Positions 23,869 to 31,921 are shown, numbered from the stretch's first letter. The stretch: DNA of 44,099 bases from Clostridiales bacterium (GCA_018335855.1 JAGXRM010000056.1:1-44099); one strand, 5' to 3'. Made by a program: numbers and translations. The notes: generated by a model not told the origin, from the sequence alone.

Positions 23869-25500
23869 TTAGTTAAATAGTTGTTCGGCCAGCAGTTTTG
23901 GCGTAAGAGAACCGCAGAGCAAAATGTCATCATGCATTTCTTTCATGGATGCGCCGGGATTCCTGTGCCGGTATTGATCCACAATTTTCAGGATTTCCAG
24001 TTTTCCCATCAGATACGACTGCGGTTGGGTGGGCATCATCGTATACCGTCTCACTTCAGCCAGAGCATTACCCGGATCCAACTGACAGCGCTCCACAAGG
24101 AAGTCCACGGCCTGCTGGACACTCATTCCCTTTGTGTGCAGACTGACATCTAAGATAATTCTTGCTGCCCGCCACAGTTGGTCGTGGAGCCTGCCCAGGC
24201 GCTGAGCGGGCTGATTGATATATCCTTCCTGCTCCATTAATTCTTCACAATAAAACGCCCAGCCCTCGATGAACAGAGAGGAGAGCGACATCCCCAGTTT
24301 GCGGGCTGTTGTTCCGTATTTCGCTGCGACCACCAGTTGCAGGTGATGACCAGGATATGCTTCATGGAGGGCGGTTATTGGAAGTTTGGCATAATGTTGT
24401 CCACGCAGCTTACTTTCAGCAATTTCAGGCGGGTCTTCAGGGCTTGGTGGTGTAACTAAGAATATGCCTGAAAGATCTTGCTCATAAATTCCCGGAGGAA
24501 GATAGGCGGCAAAAGGAATCAGTGGCCGCATGAAGGGAGGAGTCTCTATTACAGACAATGTTTCACCCTCAGGAATGGTGGCAATCTCGTGTTCGACCAC
24601 AAAACGACGGGCCGATTCCATCGCCTCCCTGTGCGCGTCCAGCAGACCTTCAGCAGTTGGGTGGTCGGCTTTGGCATCTTCAATGATTTCTTCTATTGTT
24701 TTTTGTGAATTCATAGTAAGGGCAAGTTTATCCATAAGCTCTTTTGTTTCCTGAAAGAGGGACCACCCCGTTGCCAGCAGTTCTTCGCTGTCGTAATTTA
24801 CCATATGGTTTTCGCGGAGCAGTTCATTAAACAACGATTCTCCGGCGGCAAAATCTCCGGCTGCTACAGGGATAACTTTTTCTTTCAGGAATGTTGCGAA
24901 GCTATCCATCGCTGCGACGGCGGATTTTCCAGCAGACATAAGTTCCTGCTTTAATTCATCGGTTTCAGCGATGGCGGGGATAATATTCAGGAACAACATT
25001 TCCCCCATATCAGCCTGCTCTAGGGCTACTTCCGCCCAAACCAGGGGGACTCGGGACGGTTGCAGATTATTTTGCGCTTCTCTAAGTACGCGGGGAACGG
25101 CTGTTACCCTCTGCAAAAGGTTAGTAAGACGCTCTGACAGAGGGGCAAAGTCCTTCATTATCAGACCGAACACGCCGTTCATAACTTCATCGAGGTAGAA
25201 ACCAGGATTGCGCAGATAGGGCTCATTAACAGCAATGTCGCGAATCAGGCTCTTTACCAACTGAACGGCCAGTGTATAATCAATACGGGCGTCTTTGCTG
25301 AAATTACGGGAATTGTAACGCAGAAAGGATGTCAGGAAGCCCTGTAATTCTGAGTGGAAGAGCACCATCGTGTCGTTACTGCAGTCCATAAGCCGGTCAT
25401 CCCAGGTATGAATGCCCATTTGTGTGGCCATTGCCGGAAATTGTTCCAGCAACCACATAGTAAATTGTTCAAAATGCTTATTGAATTCATTCTCCTGCAA
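23869..25500 (-). CDS. DUF885 family putative metallopeptidase
   Basis: A protein of about 543 residues with the family motif ALHEAYPGHHLQL (HExxxGHH zinc-like site) and the downstream GWAFYCEELM glutamate motif. DUF885 proteins are predicted soluble zinc carboxypeptidases related to M32/M3 folds. The start is unsettled. TTG 25500 follows GAGAGGGG but at 12 bases. ATG 25530 has no ribosome site and would lie only ~11 bases from the transcript start. ATC and ATA codons stand at 6 and 9 bases from that site. Its neighbour, the peptide transporter, suggests intracellular peptide turnover. Confidence 0.85.
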   Translation of the reverse strand: MQENEFNKHFEQFTMWLLEQFPAMATQMGIHTWDDRLMDCSNDTMVLFHSELQGFLTSFLRYNSRNFSKDARIDYTLAVQLVKSLIRDIAVNEPYLRNPGFYLDEVMNGVFGLIMKDFAPLSERLTNLLQRVTAVPRVLREAQNNLQPSRVPLVWAEVALEQADMGEMLFLNIIPAIAETDELKQELMSAGKSAVAAMDSFATFLKEKVIPVAAGDFAAGESLFNELLRENHMVNYDSEELLATGWSLFQETKELMDKLALTMNSQKTIEEIIEDAKADHPTAEGLLDAHREAMESARRFVVEHEIATIPEGETLSVIETPPFMRPLIPFAAYLPPGIYEQDLSGIFLVTPPSPEDPPEIAESKLRGQHYAKLPITALHEAYPGHHLQLVVAAKYGTTARKLGMSLSSLFIEGWAFYCEELMEQEGYINQPAQRLGRLHDQLWRAARIILDVSLHTKGMSVQQAVDFLVERCQLDPGNALAEVRRYTMMPTQPQSYLMGKLEILKIVDQYRHRNPGASMKEMHDDILLCGSLTPKLLAEQLFN

Positions 25501-25547
25501 TATGATGATATTCCCCTCTCTAAAGTTCATGGTGTGGGTATATCTAT

Positions 25548-25577
25548 GTTATACCATAATTCCCCTGTTTAAGACAA
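25548..25577 (-). promoter_or_regulatory. Promoter of the DUF885 gene (TTGTCT-18-TATAAC)
   Basis: On the minus strand TTGTCT (25577-25572) and TATAAC (25553-25548) are 18 bases apart and directly precede the coding region. Confidence 0.55.
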
Positions 25578-25654
25578 AAAGTTGGTAAATTGACTAAAGG
25601 AATTTTTATCTTATCGCAGAATAAGAGTACGGAGATATTGAGGTGGTGATATGA

Positions 25655-26734
25655 ATGTATAAGATTCTGGCCATTAATCCAGGTTCAACATCTACGAAGT
25701 TAGGCCTTTATCAGAATGAAGAATGTATTGCACAGCATGTTATCCGTCACTCTCAGCAGGAATTGGAACAATTTACTTCGGTCATGGAGCAGGTTGAGTT
25801 TCGACGCAAGTCAGTTCTGACGTTCCTTATCAATCAGGGCATAAAGCTTGATCAGTTATCCGCAATTGTAGTACGGGGAGGACTGTTGAGGCCTGTAGAG
25901 GGGGGCGTATATCGGGTGGATACCGCGATGATGGAAGACTTATCCCGGTGTCAGTATGGTTGTCATGCTTCTAATTTAGGCGCTGTAATGGCACTGCCGT
26001 GGGCCGCGAAATTGGGTATCCCGGCATTCACCGTTGATCCGGTAACGGTGGATGAGTTGGTCGATACTGCCCGTTTATCCGGTCTTAAGGGTATACCCCG
26101 ACTAAGTATGTCACACGCGTTAAATATGAAGGCTGCTGCCAGATCGGCAGCAGTGCACTTGGGTAAAGACTATGAAGCGATTAATTTAGTTATCGTCCAC
26201 CTGGGCAGCGGGATTTCCGTTTCTGCCCATCGTCGCGGCCGGATGATAGATGTTAATAATGCCAATAACGAGGGTCCGTTCTCCCTGGAGCGGAGCGGGA
26301 CATTACCTGCGCTGGCGTTAATTGATTTATGTTTTACTGGAGAGTATTCCCGCCAGGATATGATAGAACTTGTGACAGCTAAAGGCGGTCTTTATTCATA
26401 CCTGGGTACAAAGGACTTCAAAGAGGTCGAAACCAGGGTAGAAGAAGGAGATGACCGGGCTAAACTTGTGGTAGAATCAATGGCCTACCAGGTGAGCAAG
26501 GAAGTCGGTGCCATGGCAGCAGTTTTAGACGGTGAGGTGGATACTGTTGTTCTTACCGGCGGAATGGCGTATTCGCAATTGCTTACCGCTTTAGTACGTA
26601 AAAAAGTTTCTTTCATCGCGCCAGTGATGATTCTGGCCGGGGAAGAAGAATTGGATGCTTTAGCTAAAGGAGCATTCCGTGCTTTACGTGGAGAGGAAGA
26701 AATTAAAAGCTACGGAGTACAAGCATCCGAATAG
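25655..26734 (+). CDS. buk: Butyrate kinase
   Basis: A 359-residue ASKHA-fold kinase that converts butyryl phosphate (or branched acyl phosphates) plus ADP to the acid plus ATP. Motifs: INPGSTSTKLGLY (phosphate 1), VVRGG, IVHLGSGISVSAHRRGRM (phosphate 2), NANNEGPFSLERSGTLP and VVLTGGMAYS (adenosine site). GAGGTGGTG precedes it. ATG 25651 is out of frame and stops at once, so ATG 25655 is the start. It forms an operon with ptb (11-base gap). With a 2-oxoacid oxidoreductase in the window, the pair may make ATP from branched-chain or butyryl-CoA. Confidence 0.93.
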   Translation: MYKILAINPGSTSTKLGLYQNEECIAQHVIRHSQQELEQFTSVMEQVEFRRKSVLTFLINQGIKLDQLSAIVVRGGLLRPVEGGVYRVDTAMMEDLSRCQYGCHASNLGAVMALPWAAKLGIPAFTVDPVTVDELVDTARLSGLKGIPRLSMSHALNMKAAARSAAVHLGKDYEAINLVIVHLGSGISVSAHRRGRMIDVNNANNEGPFSLERSGTLPALALIDLCFTGEYSRQDMIELVTAKGGLYSYLGTKDFKEVETRVEEGDDRAKLVVESMAYQVSKEVGAMAAVLDGEVDTVVLTGGMAYSQLLTALVRKKVSFIAPVMILAGEEELDALAKGAFRALRGEEEIKSYGVQASE

Positions 26735-26745
26735 GAGGGTTTAAT

Positions 26746-27660
26746 TTGAGTTTTGAAAACTATCATCAGGTCTTTGCCGCAGTAAAGAAATTCCCAAAGT
26801 GCCGGATGTGCATTGCTGCTGCAGCAGAAGAAACAGTTCTGCAAGCAGTTAGGGATGCCAGGAAAGAGGATATTGTCGATTTCGTCCTGGTGGGAGATGA
26901 GGAAAGGATTTGGCGGATGGCGATGACCGCCAGTCTTAATCTGCATGGGATTGAAATCATTGATATAAAAGAACCGCTTGCTGCGGTAGAGCGGGCAGTA
27001 AAAGAAGTGGCTGACGGTAAAGCGGATATCCTCATGAAGGGCATGGTAAACAGTTCTGATTTCCTTCGCGTTGTATTGTCTCCTTCCGGGGGACTGAGGA
27101 CAGGCCGCATTCTCAGTCACTTGGCTGCTTATGAAATACCCGGCTATTATCGGTTGATTTACATGACGGACGGCGGGCTCAATATAAGTCCTGACCTGGA
27201 ACAGAAGATAGGGATTACTAAAAATTCCGTAGAGTTTCTGCAAAGCATCGGTATGGAAGAACCGCATGTAGCAGTGTTGACTGCAAATGAAAAAGTAAAC
27301 CCTAAAGTACAGTCGACCGTAGATGCTCAGGAGTTGAAGTTGGTAGCGCTGAGGGGGGAGATTCCCGGAGCCGTAGTAGACGGTCCTATGGCATTGGACG
27401 TAGCCATTAGTTTGGAGGCGGCCACACATAAAGGGATTAAAAGTGAAGTGGCGGGGAAAGCGGATTTGCTGGTCGTGCCCAACATAGAGGCAGGCAACCT
27501 GCTTGGGAAAGCCATTATATATTTTGCTTCGGGAAAAATGGCCGGATTGGTACTGGGTGCTGCCAAACCGGTTATTTTGACATCCAGGAATGAATCATCT
27601 TATGGAAAAATGGCGTCCATTGCCCTGGCAGCGTATTCCATCGTCCGTAACAAAGCATAA
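26746..27660 (+). CDS. ptb: Phosphate butyryltransferase (TTG start)
   Basis: A 304-residue Pta/Ptb-fold enzyme that swaps CoA for phosphate on butyryl-CoA. Motifs: DILMKGMVNSSDFLRVVL, ARPG-like LSHLAAYEIPGYYRLIYMTDGG, VVDGPMALDVAIS and NIEAGNLLGKAI. GGAGGG lies 6 bases before TTG 26746, the only sensible start (MSFENYHQVF). The order buk-ptb is reversed from the classic clostridial ptb-buk. No terminator is evident right after the stop, though the AT-rich gap 27661-27789 precedes a new gene. Confidence 0.93.
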   Translation: MSFENYHQVFAAVKKFPKCRMCIAAAAEETVLQAVRDARKEDIVDFVLVGDEERIWRMAMTASLNLHGIEIIDIKEPLAAVERAVKEVADGKADILMKGMVNSSDFLRVVLSPSGGLRTGRILSHLAAYEIPGYYRLIYMTDGGLNISPDLEQKIGITKNSVEFLQSIGMEEPHVAVLTANEKVNPKVQSTVDAQELKLVALRGEIPGAVVDGPMALDVAISLEAATHKGIKSEVAGKADLLVVPNIEAGNLLGKAIIYFASGKMAGLVLGAAKPVILTSRNESSYGKMASIALAAYSIVRNKA

Positions 27661-27789
27661 TGTGAAATTCGCCGTTTCTACTGCAATCTGTAAACTTTTT
27701 TATTAATATTTTATTTATGTATCTCTTAAAAAATAGGAGTAGAATTAATATTAATATTATAGTTAATCAGCTTTTAAGGAGGCTCAATA

Positions 27790-27954
27790 ATGGAGAAGTG
27801 GGTTTGCACGTATTGTGGCTACATCTATGATCCCGAGAAAGGCGATCCCGATAATGGAATTGCCCCAGGTACTTCTTTTGAATCGCTTCCCGATGACTGG
27901 AGATGCCCAGACTGCGGTGCAGAAAAGGAAGATTTTGAAAAGTATGCTGGCTAA
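27790..27954 (+). CDS. Rubredoxin
   Basis: A 54-residue electron carrier with the two canonical knuckles CTYCG (Cys6/Cys9) and CPDCG (Cys39/Cys42) that bind one Fe(SCys)4. The hallmark [18 protein letters not shown] and [11 protein letters not shown] stretches are present. AAGGAGG lies upstream of ATG 27790. In anaerobes, rubredoxin feeds oxygen- and superoxide-detoxifying enzymes. A ferritin remnant converges on it, hinting at a former iron/oxygen stress cluster. The upstream tract 27661-27780 is very AT-rich and contains repeated TTAATA units that could be a promoter or regulator site. Confidence 0.96.
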   Translation: MEKWVCTYCGYIYDPEKGDPDNGIAPGTSFESLPDDWRCPDCGAEKEDFEKYAG

Positions 27955-27970
27955 TTTAATAATGAACAAA

Positions 27971-28007
27971 AAATTACCCGTCCACAGACAGGACGGGTAA
28001 TTTTTTT
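27971..28007. terminator. Bidirectional terminator, 13-bp perfect stem
   Basis: AAATTACCCGTCC (27971-27983) pairs perfectly with GGACGGGTAATTT (27991-28003), followed by a T-run. It ends rubredoxin and the convergent ferritin remnant. Confidence 0.85.
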
Positions 28008-28473
28008 ATGCTTGTGCCGGAGGTGTAAATATTCTGCCGGCAAGTTCCTGGTCAATGAGCAGAATGCCATAGCCTTCGCCGCCCACACGCTTAATGTTAC
28101 GTAAGATTTTTGACATATTCGCTTCTTCCTCAACTTGTTCGTCAATAAACCACTGCAGAAAACTGACCGTCTGGTGATGGTTTTCCTGGCGAGCCATATC
28201 CATCAGCATATGTATACGTTTGGTGACAAACTGTTCGTGCTCCAATGCGAGCTCAAACAATTCCTGTACAGATGAAAATTCATTCTTTGGATCTTCAAAT
28301 CCCGTGATAATTGGCCGTTGCCCCAAATCACCAATCAGGGTGAAAAACTTCATAGCGTGAAAACGCTCTTCTTCAGCCTGAACGATAAAGAAATTAGCGA
28401 AACCGTCTAATTCTTCCTCAGCGCAGTAGGCTGCCATGGCGAGATAGTAGTGAGCCGAAAAAAATTGTTTTAA
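28006..28473 (-). pseudogene. Ferritin, 5'-truncated
   Basis: From the first ATG (28437) a 143-residue ferritin body is readable (MAAYCAEEELDGFANFF, EEERFHAMKFF, QWFIDEQVEEEANM), with the later ferroxidase residues EEERFHA and EQVEEE. Homology continues upstream of the ATG in frame (KQFFSAHYYLA) to a TGA (28476-28474). The normal first ~17 residues, including the helix-A start and the first ferroxidase glutamate, are missing; Q stands where that glutamate is expected. No ribosome site precedes either point. I infer a 5' deletion. A shortened product from the internal ATG is possible but would lack helix A. Confidence 0.7.
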
Positions 28474-28505
28474 TCAGGGGTATATGTTATTATGTTTCAC
28501 AAGAG

Positions 28506-28559
28506 ATAAGCGTGAAGTTGCGCTTATGCACATGTGGCCACGTTTATAGTGGCTTTTTT
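28506..28559 (+). terminator. Two stem-loops, the second with a T-run (leader or terminator)
   Basis: ATAAGCG (28506-28512) pairs with CGCTTAT (28521-28527). GCCAC (28537-28541) then pairs with GTGGC (28549-28553), followed by TTTTTT (28554-28559). The pair resembles an attenuator-like leader, but I match it to no known riboswitch. It lies between the broken ferritin and a stub ORF. Confidence 0.55.
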
Positions 28560-28617
28560 ATTTCTGTTTTGTGTGAATGGGTATTATAAATTATTATTAC
28601 TTAAAGGAGTGTAAAAA

Positions 28618-28716
28618 ATGCTCGATAAGAAGGATGCACCTCGGGGAAACAGAGTAATTAACAGATACGGGGTCAGGTTTGTGCTATGTCAAATGTTAAA
28701 CCTGACCCCGAAGTAG
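28618..28716 (+). CDS. Stub ORF, 32 residues, possible hydF 5' remnant
   Basis: ATG 28618 has a strong AAAGGAGTG site. The product begins MLDKKDAPRGNRVI and then runs straight into a palindromic repeat (28668-28710) that encodes its remaining codons and ends at TAG 28716. The start resembles the N terminus of HydF-type GTPases (xTPRGNRxxI, just before the P-loop). I infer that only the ribosome site and first ~14 codons of an old gene remain. Low certainty on identity. Confidence 0.3.
   Translation: MLDKKDAPRGNRVINRYGVRFVLCQMLNLTPK
28668..28710. repeat. Palindromic REP-like element (CGGGGTCAGGTTT arms)
   Basis: CGGGGTCAGGTTT (28668-28680) and AAACCTGACCCCG (28698-28710) are perfect 13-bp inverted arms around a 17-base loop. 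GGGGTCAGG-type hairpins are dispersed repeats in clostridial genomes. It lies inside the stub ORF, which it probably interrupted. Confidence 0.8.
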
Positions 28717-28740
28717 AAATTTAGTTAGGATGGGAAAAGA

Positions 28741-29739
28741 ATGTTTAAACGATTTCGCCTCGGGGGCCGGGTGTTAAAAACATCGCTGGCTGTGGGGCTA
28801 ACTATTTATATTTTGCAAAGTATAGGCATTGAACGGGTTAGTCTGGCAGCTATTGTCGCCGTTGTTACAGTGCAGCGGACGTTCTATCGTTCTATACAAC
28901 AAAGCCTGGCAAAACTGGGCAGTGTCCTGCTGGGGGCGGTTGTGGGAACCGTTTTTGGCATGGTGATGGGACCGACACCCCTGGCGTATGCACTGGTTGT
29001 TTATATTGTAATCATCAGTTGCCTGCGGTTGCGTTGGCAGGACAGTATTGCAGTTACTGCGGTGACGGCTATTGGGGTAATCGCCAGTCAGGCGCAAAGC
29101 CTTACCATATATTCTTTACAACAAATATTCTCAGCATTGTTAGGCGGAATTGTTGCTTTATCAATTAATTTTCTCTTTACACCGAACCACAAAAATGAAG
29201 TTGTGGAGCACGTGCTCCATGTAGACGAGTCTATCAGGGATATAATGCTACTGGTGGCCGGGGAAATTCTCCACCCCAGCGAGTTCTCTGAAACTTTTTA
29301 TGAGCAGGTTGAACATATCCAAAGTGAGATAATAGTAGGGCTGGAAATGTCTAAACTTTTCCGTGAGGAGCAGCGCTTTAATCTGTCCGAGGAAACGTTG
29401 GCAGACCGTTACCGGGAAATCTTTCGCATCTTTGAATCTCAGATAGACCGATTACAGGAAATGCATAAATTAGCAAAACGTATGGTGACAGAAGTTCCTC
29501 AGGCAGTACCTGTGGCCAAACTGTTGCGAATACTCGTACGAGTACAGAAGAAGCAACTCCAGGGAAAGATGAAGCATTACGAAATGCTGGACCGGGCTAT
29601 TGCCAATCTTGAGACTTCCTTTGTTAAAATGGACCTGCCCGTAACACGGGATGAGTTCATCAGCCGCTCTTCTCTCGTTCATCTTTTCAGAGAGACTAAA
29701 AAATATTACTCTCGAATCAGGAAGATGCCGTATTTGTAG
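28741..29739 (+). CDS. Aromatic acid exporter-like (FUSC/DUF939 type) membrane protein
   Basis: A 332-residue protein with four to five N-terminal membrane helices (about residues 12-150: TSLAVGLTIYILQSIG, SLAAIVAVVTVQRTF, GSVLLGAVVGTVFGMVMG, YALVVYIVIISCL). A helical cytoplasmic C-terminal half follows. This is the half-size FUSC/ArAE family of putative exporters (YqjA/YgaE-like DUF939). AGGATGGG precedes ATG 28741. Substrate unknown. It stands alone, ending about 110 bases before the GGDEF gene. Confidence 0.85.
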   Translation: MFKRFRLGGRVLKTSLAVGLTIYILQSIGIERVSLAAIVAVVTVQRTFYRSIQQSLAKLGSVLLGAVVGTVFGMVMGPTPLAYALVVYIVIISCLRLRWQDSIAVTAVTAIGVIASQAQSLTIYSLQQIFSALLGGIVALSINFLFTPNHKNEVVEHVLHVDESIRDIMLLVAGEILHPSEFSETFYEQVEHIQSEIIVGLEMSKLFREEQRFNLSEETLADRYREIFRIFESQIDRLQEMHKLAKRMVTEVPQAVPVAKLLRILVRVQKKQLQGKMKHYEMLDRAIANLETSFVKMDLPVTRDEFISRSSLVHLFRETKKYYSRIRKMPYL

Positions 29740-29852
29740 GAAAGTTCTAGAATACTACACTGTTTTAACAGAAGGTGTCAAAAAAAAGCAGGAAAAAGGG
29801 AAATATTAGCGAAAAAACCACGTAGCTAAATTATTCCGCAAGGAGTGGCAAG

Positions 29853-31058
29853 GTGAGAAAGCTCGGCAAGTTAGGCAAGTTCAGAAATTATTTTGTCATA
29901 AGACTAACTCTATACTACGTTTTTTTCGCCGGGGCGTGGATTACTTTTTCCGATCGAATACTTGCGTCGGCAGTGACGGATATTCATTTACTAACCCAGT
30001 TGCAGACATATAAGGGTTGGCTTTTTGTCATTGTTACAGGGTCGATTCTTTTTCTTATTCTACATCTGGCTTTTCAGTCCCGTATACGGACAGAACATCA
30101 GCTGCTGGAAGCCAATGAAAAACTAAGTGCGTTAATTCAGGCCACACCGCTTGCTATCATCACCCTGGATCCGCAAGAACGGGTGATGAGCTGGAATTCG
30201 GCGGCAGAGACGATGTTCGGTTGGAAGGAGAAAGAGGTTCTTGGTTGCAGAAATCCAATTGTTCCGGAAGATGAGTGGTTGGCGTTCCGTAAGCTCCATC
30301 GCCAGGCTCTGGCCGGCAAGACGGTTTATGGTACTGAAGTTACACGGCAAAAAAAAGATGGCACCACCATTGAACTCAGTTTGTCCAATGCCGTTATCCG
30401 TAACGCTCAGGGTGATATCAGAGGGATAGTGGTGGTTCTGGCCGATATCTCGGAGCAGAAGGTAAAAGAAGAACAGCTAAAGTATTTAAGCCTGCACGAT
30501 TCTCTGACCGGCATTTATAACCGGGCATATTTTGAACAGGAAATGCAACGACTGGAAGCAGGGCGCTATCTCTCCGTCGGAATGATTGTCTGTGACGTAG
30601 ACGGCCTGAAGCTATATAACGACAGTTTTGGGCATAGTGTCGGTGACGCGTTGCTTAAAGCAGCGGCAGAGGTTATTAAAGGCTGCTTCCGGGATAGCGA
30701 CATGGTGGCCCGGATTGGCGGAGACGAATTTGCCATACTATTGCCCGATTCAGATAAGTCTGCTGTTGAACAGGCGTATCTCAGAATTCGCAAATCAATC
30801 GCTAGCTTTAATGAGGAGAGCAGAGGGCTTTATCTGAGTATGTCTATCGGTTACGCTGTCAGCGAAGGTCAGATCAGAATGGCGGATCTATTTAAAGAAG
30901 CGGATGATAATATGTACAAAGAAAAATATCAACATAATAATAATTCAGGTAATGAAAAAATTATACATGAGCTGGCTTCCCGTAATTTAATTCCCTATAG
31001 AAATATTGAGCGCAAGGAAGCGATGCCTAATCTGAAACCCAGGGATACAGCATCATAA
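29853..31058 (+). CDS. Membrane-bound PAS-GGDEF diguanylate cyclase (GTG start)
   Basis: A 401-residue protein. Two membrane helices (about residues 13-32 and 55-74) frame a short external loop. A PAS domain lies at about 88-205 (LDPQERVMSWNSAAETMFGW) and a GGDEF domain at about 210-375. The active-site motif GGDEF is intact at 289-293, and the inhibitory I-site RxxD (RDSD, 280-283) stands five residues upstream. Active c-di-GMP synthesis with product feedback is therefore expected. GTG 29853 follows AAGGAGTGG. It may supply the ligand for the c-di-GMP riboswitch at 6372; that link is inference. Confidence 0.92.
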   Translation: MRKLGKLGKFRNYFVIRLTLYYVFFAGAWITFSDRILASAVTDIHLLTQLQTYKGWLFVIVTGSILFLILHLAFQSRIRTEHQLLEANEKLSALIQATPLAIITLDPQERVMSWNSAAETMFGWKEKEVLGCRNPIVPEDEWLAFRKLHRQALAGKTVYGTEVTRQKKDGTTIELSLSNAVIRNAQGDIRGIVVVLADISEQKVKEEQLKYLSLHDSLTGIYNRAYFEQEMQRLEAGRYLSVGMIVCDVDGLKLYNDSFGHSVGDALLKAAAEVIKGCFRDSDMVARIGGDEFAILLPDSDKSAVEQAYLRIRKSIASFNEESRGLYLSMSIGYAVSEGQIRMADLFKEADDNMYKEKYQHNNNSGNEKIIHELASRNLIPYRNIERKEAMPNLKPRDTAS

Positions 31059-31145
31059 CAATGTGACCAGAAGTTACCAATTAATATGTAGAGGAGTTTT
31101 TCCCCAATCTGTTGAATGTAGCAGTAAATGCAAGGGGGGAGAGCT

Positions 31146-31292
31146 GTGTTTTACTTGGAAGTCGTCGGTTGTGACGGGGGCGAAGAGTGTCGCTCAGGGC
31201 ATTTATTCGCCAGTTACGAAGGTGTGAAGGAAGCATTAGCTGAGACTGAATGGGTACGCTATGTTATTACTGAACTGGTAGTAAACACGTAG
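31146..31292 (+). CDS. Small unknown protein, 48 residues (GTG start)
   Basis: MFYLEVVGCDGGEECRSG... with two cysteines (Cys9, Cys15), no signal and no known family. GGGGGGAG lies right before GTG 31146. A clean terminator hairpin follows 14 bases after the stop, so it looks like a deliberately bounded gene. It may be co-transcribed with the GGDEF gene upstream. Function unknown. Confidence 0.5.
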   Translation: MFYLEVVGCDGGEECRSGHLFASYEGVKEALAETEWVRYVITELVVNT

Positions 31293-31305
31293 AGATACAT
31301 AAACT

Positions 31306-31331
31306 GCAGGGACAATTTGTCCCTGCTTTTT
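31306..31331 (+). terminator. Rho-independent terminator
   Basis: GCAGGGACA (31306-31314) pairs perfectly with TGTCCCTGC (31318-31326), followed by five T residues. Confidence 0.85.
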
Positions 31332-31439
31332 CTTTATATTTGTCTTAAATTCGTGAAAAAAGGGAGATATCAAAGAAAATCGCTAGTAAATGTACATATA
31401 ACAACAAAAACAGCTTGCTACGGTGTAACATTTACGGCA

Positions 31440-31576
31440 GCAATTTATTTCCAAAGGGCAGGATTTGATACTGTTCGTTTCCTGCCTCAGGCCATGCAAT
31501 CTGGAGAGGCATCTTTAAGTCTTGTTTCCCCCAGAATTGACGAGGCAGCACGGAGTCTCGGATATCCTCCCTGGAA
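31440..31576 (+). pseudogene. Relic of an iron-type ABC transporter permease (FbpB-like)
   Basis: A coherent segment reads VRFLPQAMQSGEASL and SPRIDEAARSLGYPPWKV. It matches the cytoplasmic EAA loop of FbpB/PotB-like permeases, where the ATPase docks. Upstream residues and all membrane helices are missing. The relic runs straight into ATPase-derived sequence in another frame at about 31577. Deletion of most of an fbpABC-type operon is inferred. Confidence 0.65.
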
Positions 31577-31876
31577 GGTCATGCCCTCTTTCCTCATCTG
31601 AATGTTTATCATACACATGACCACGCCCCTGGGGCCAAGGTTAAAATATCGGTGCGGCCGGACAGTTTTGAGCTAGATATAAACGGGGAGATATCCGGTA
31701 AAATCCTGGAGACAACATATGGCGGCGAATCAGTGGAAGCAGTGCTTCGCGTATCTTTACCCCAGGGGGAATCCCAGGATCTCATCGTTCATATCCACCC
31801 TGAGGATGAAGTGATGCGAGGACAAACGGTACGATTTAAAGTTTTGCCCCATTTTGTAGCGGTTATCAGACACTGA
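31577..31876 (+). pseudogene. Relic of an iron-type ABC transporter ATPase (FbpC-like)
   Basis: In frame, ALFPHLNVY (the stretch after the Q-loop of ABC ATPases) is joined directly to a C-terminal TOBE domain (KVKISVRPDSFELD, VEAVLRVSLPQ, DLIVHIHPEDEV, RFKVLPHFVAVI). Walker A, the signature and Walker B are all gone. Two internal deletion joints are thus visible. GTG 31652 gives an open frame of 74 codons, but no ribosome site was seen. Confidence 0.75.
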
Positions 31877-31894
31877 CAAATGTTGATAAAGAGG

Positions 31895-31921
31895 GATTCG
31901 CGCCCAGTGCGCGAATCTTTT
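31895..31921 (+). terminator. Rho-independent terminator
   Basis: GATTCGCGC (31895-31903) pairs perfectly with GCGCGAATC (31909-31917), followed by TTTT. It is a surviving terminator of the lost transporter operon. The leader 31922-32129 holds AT-rich promoter-like sequence, a GCCAC/GTGGC mini-hairpin and no gene. Confidence 0.8.

Noticed and set aside
25590-25625. TTGACT as a -35 for buk
   Set aside because: No acceptable -10 lies 16-18 bases downstream, so the promoter is left unassigned.
26710-27429. A 239-codon minus-strand open frame opposite ptb
   Set aside because: Antisense shadow; ptb and buk have complete motifs and ribosome sites.
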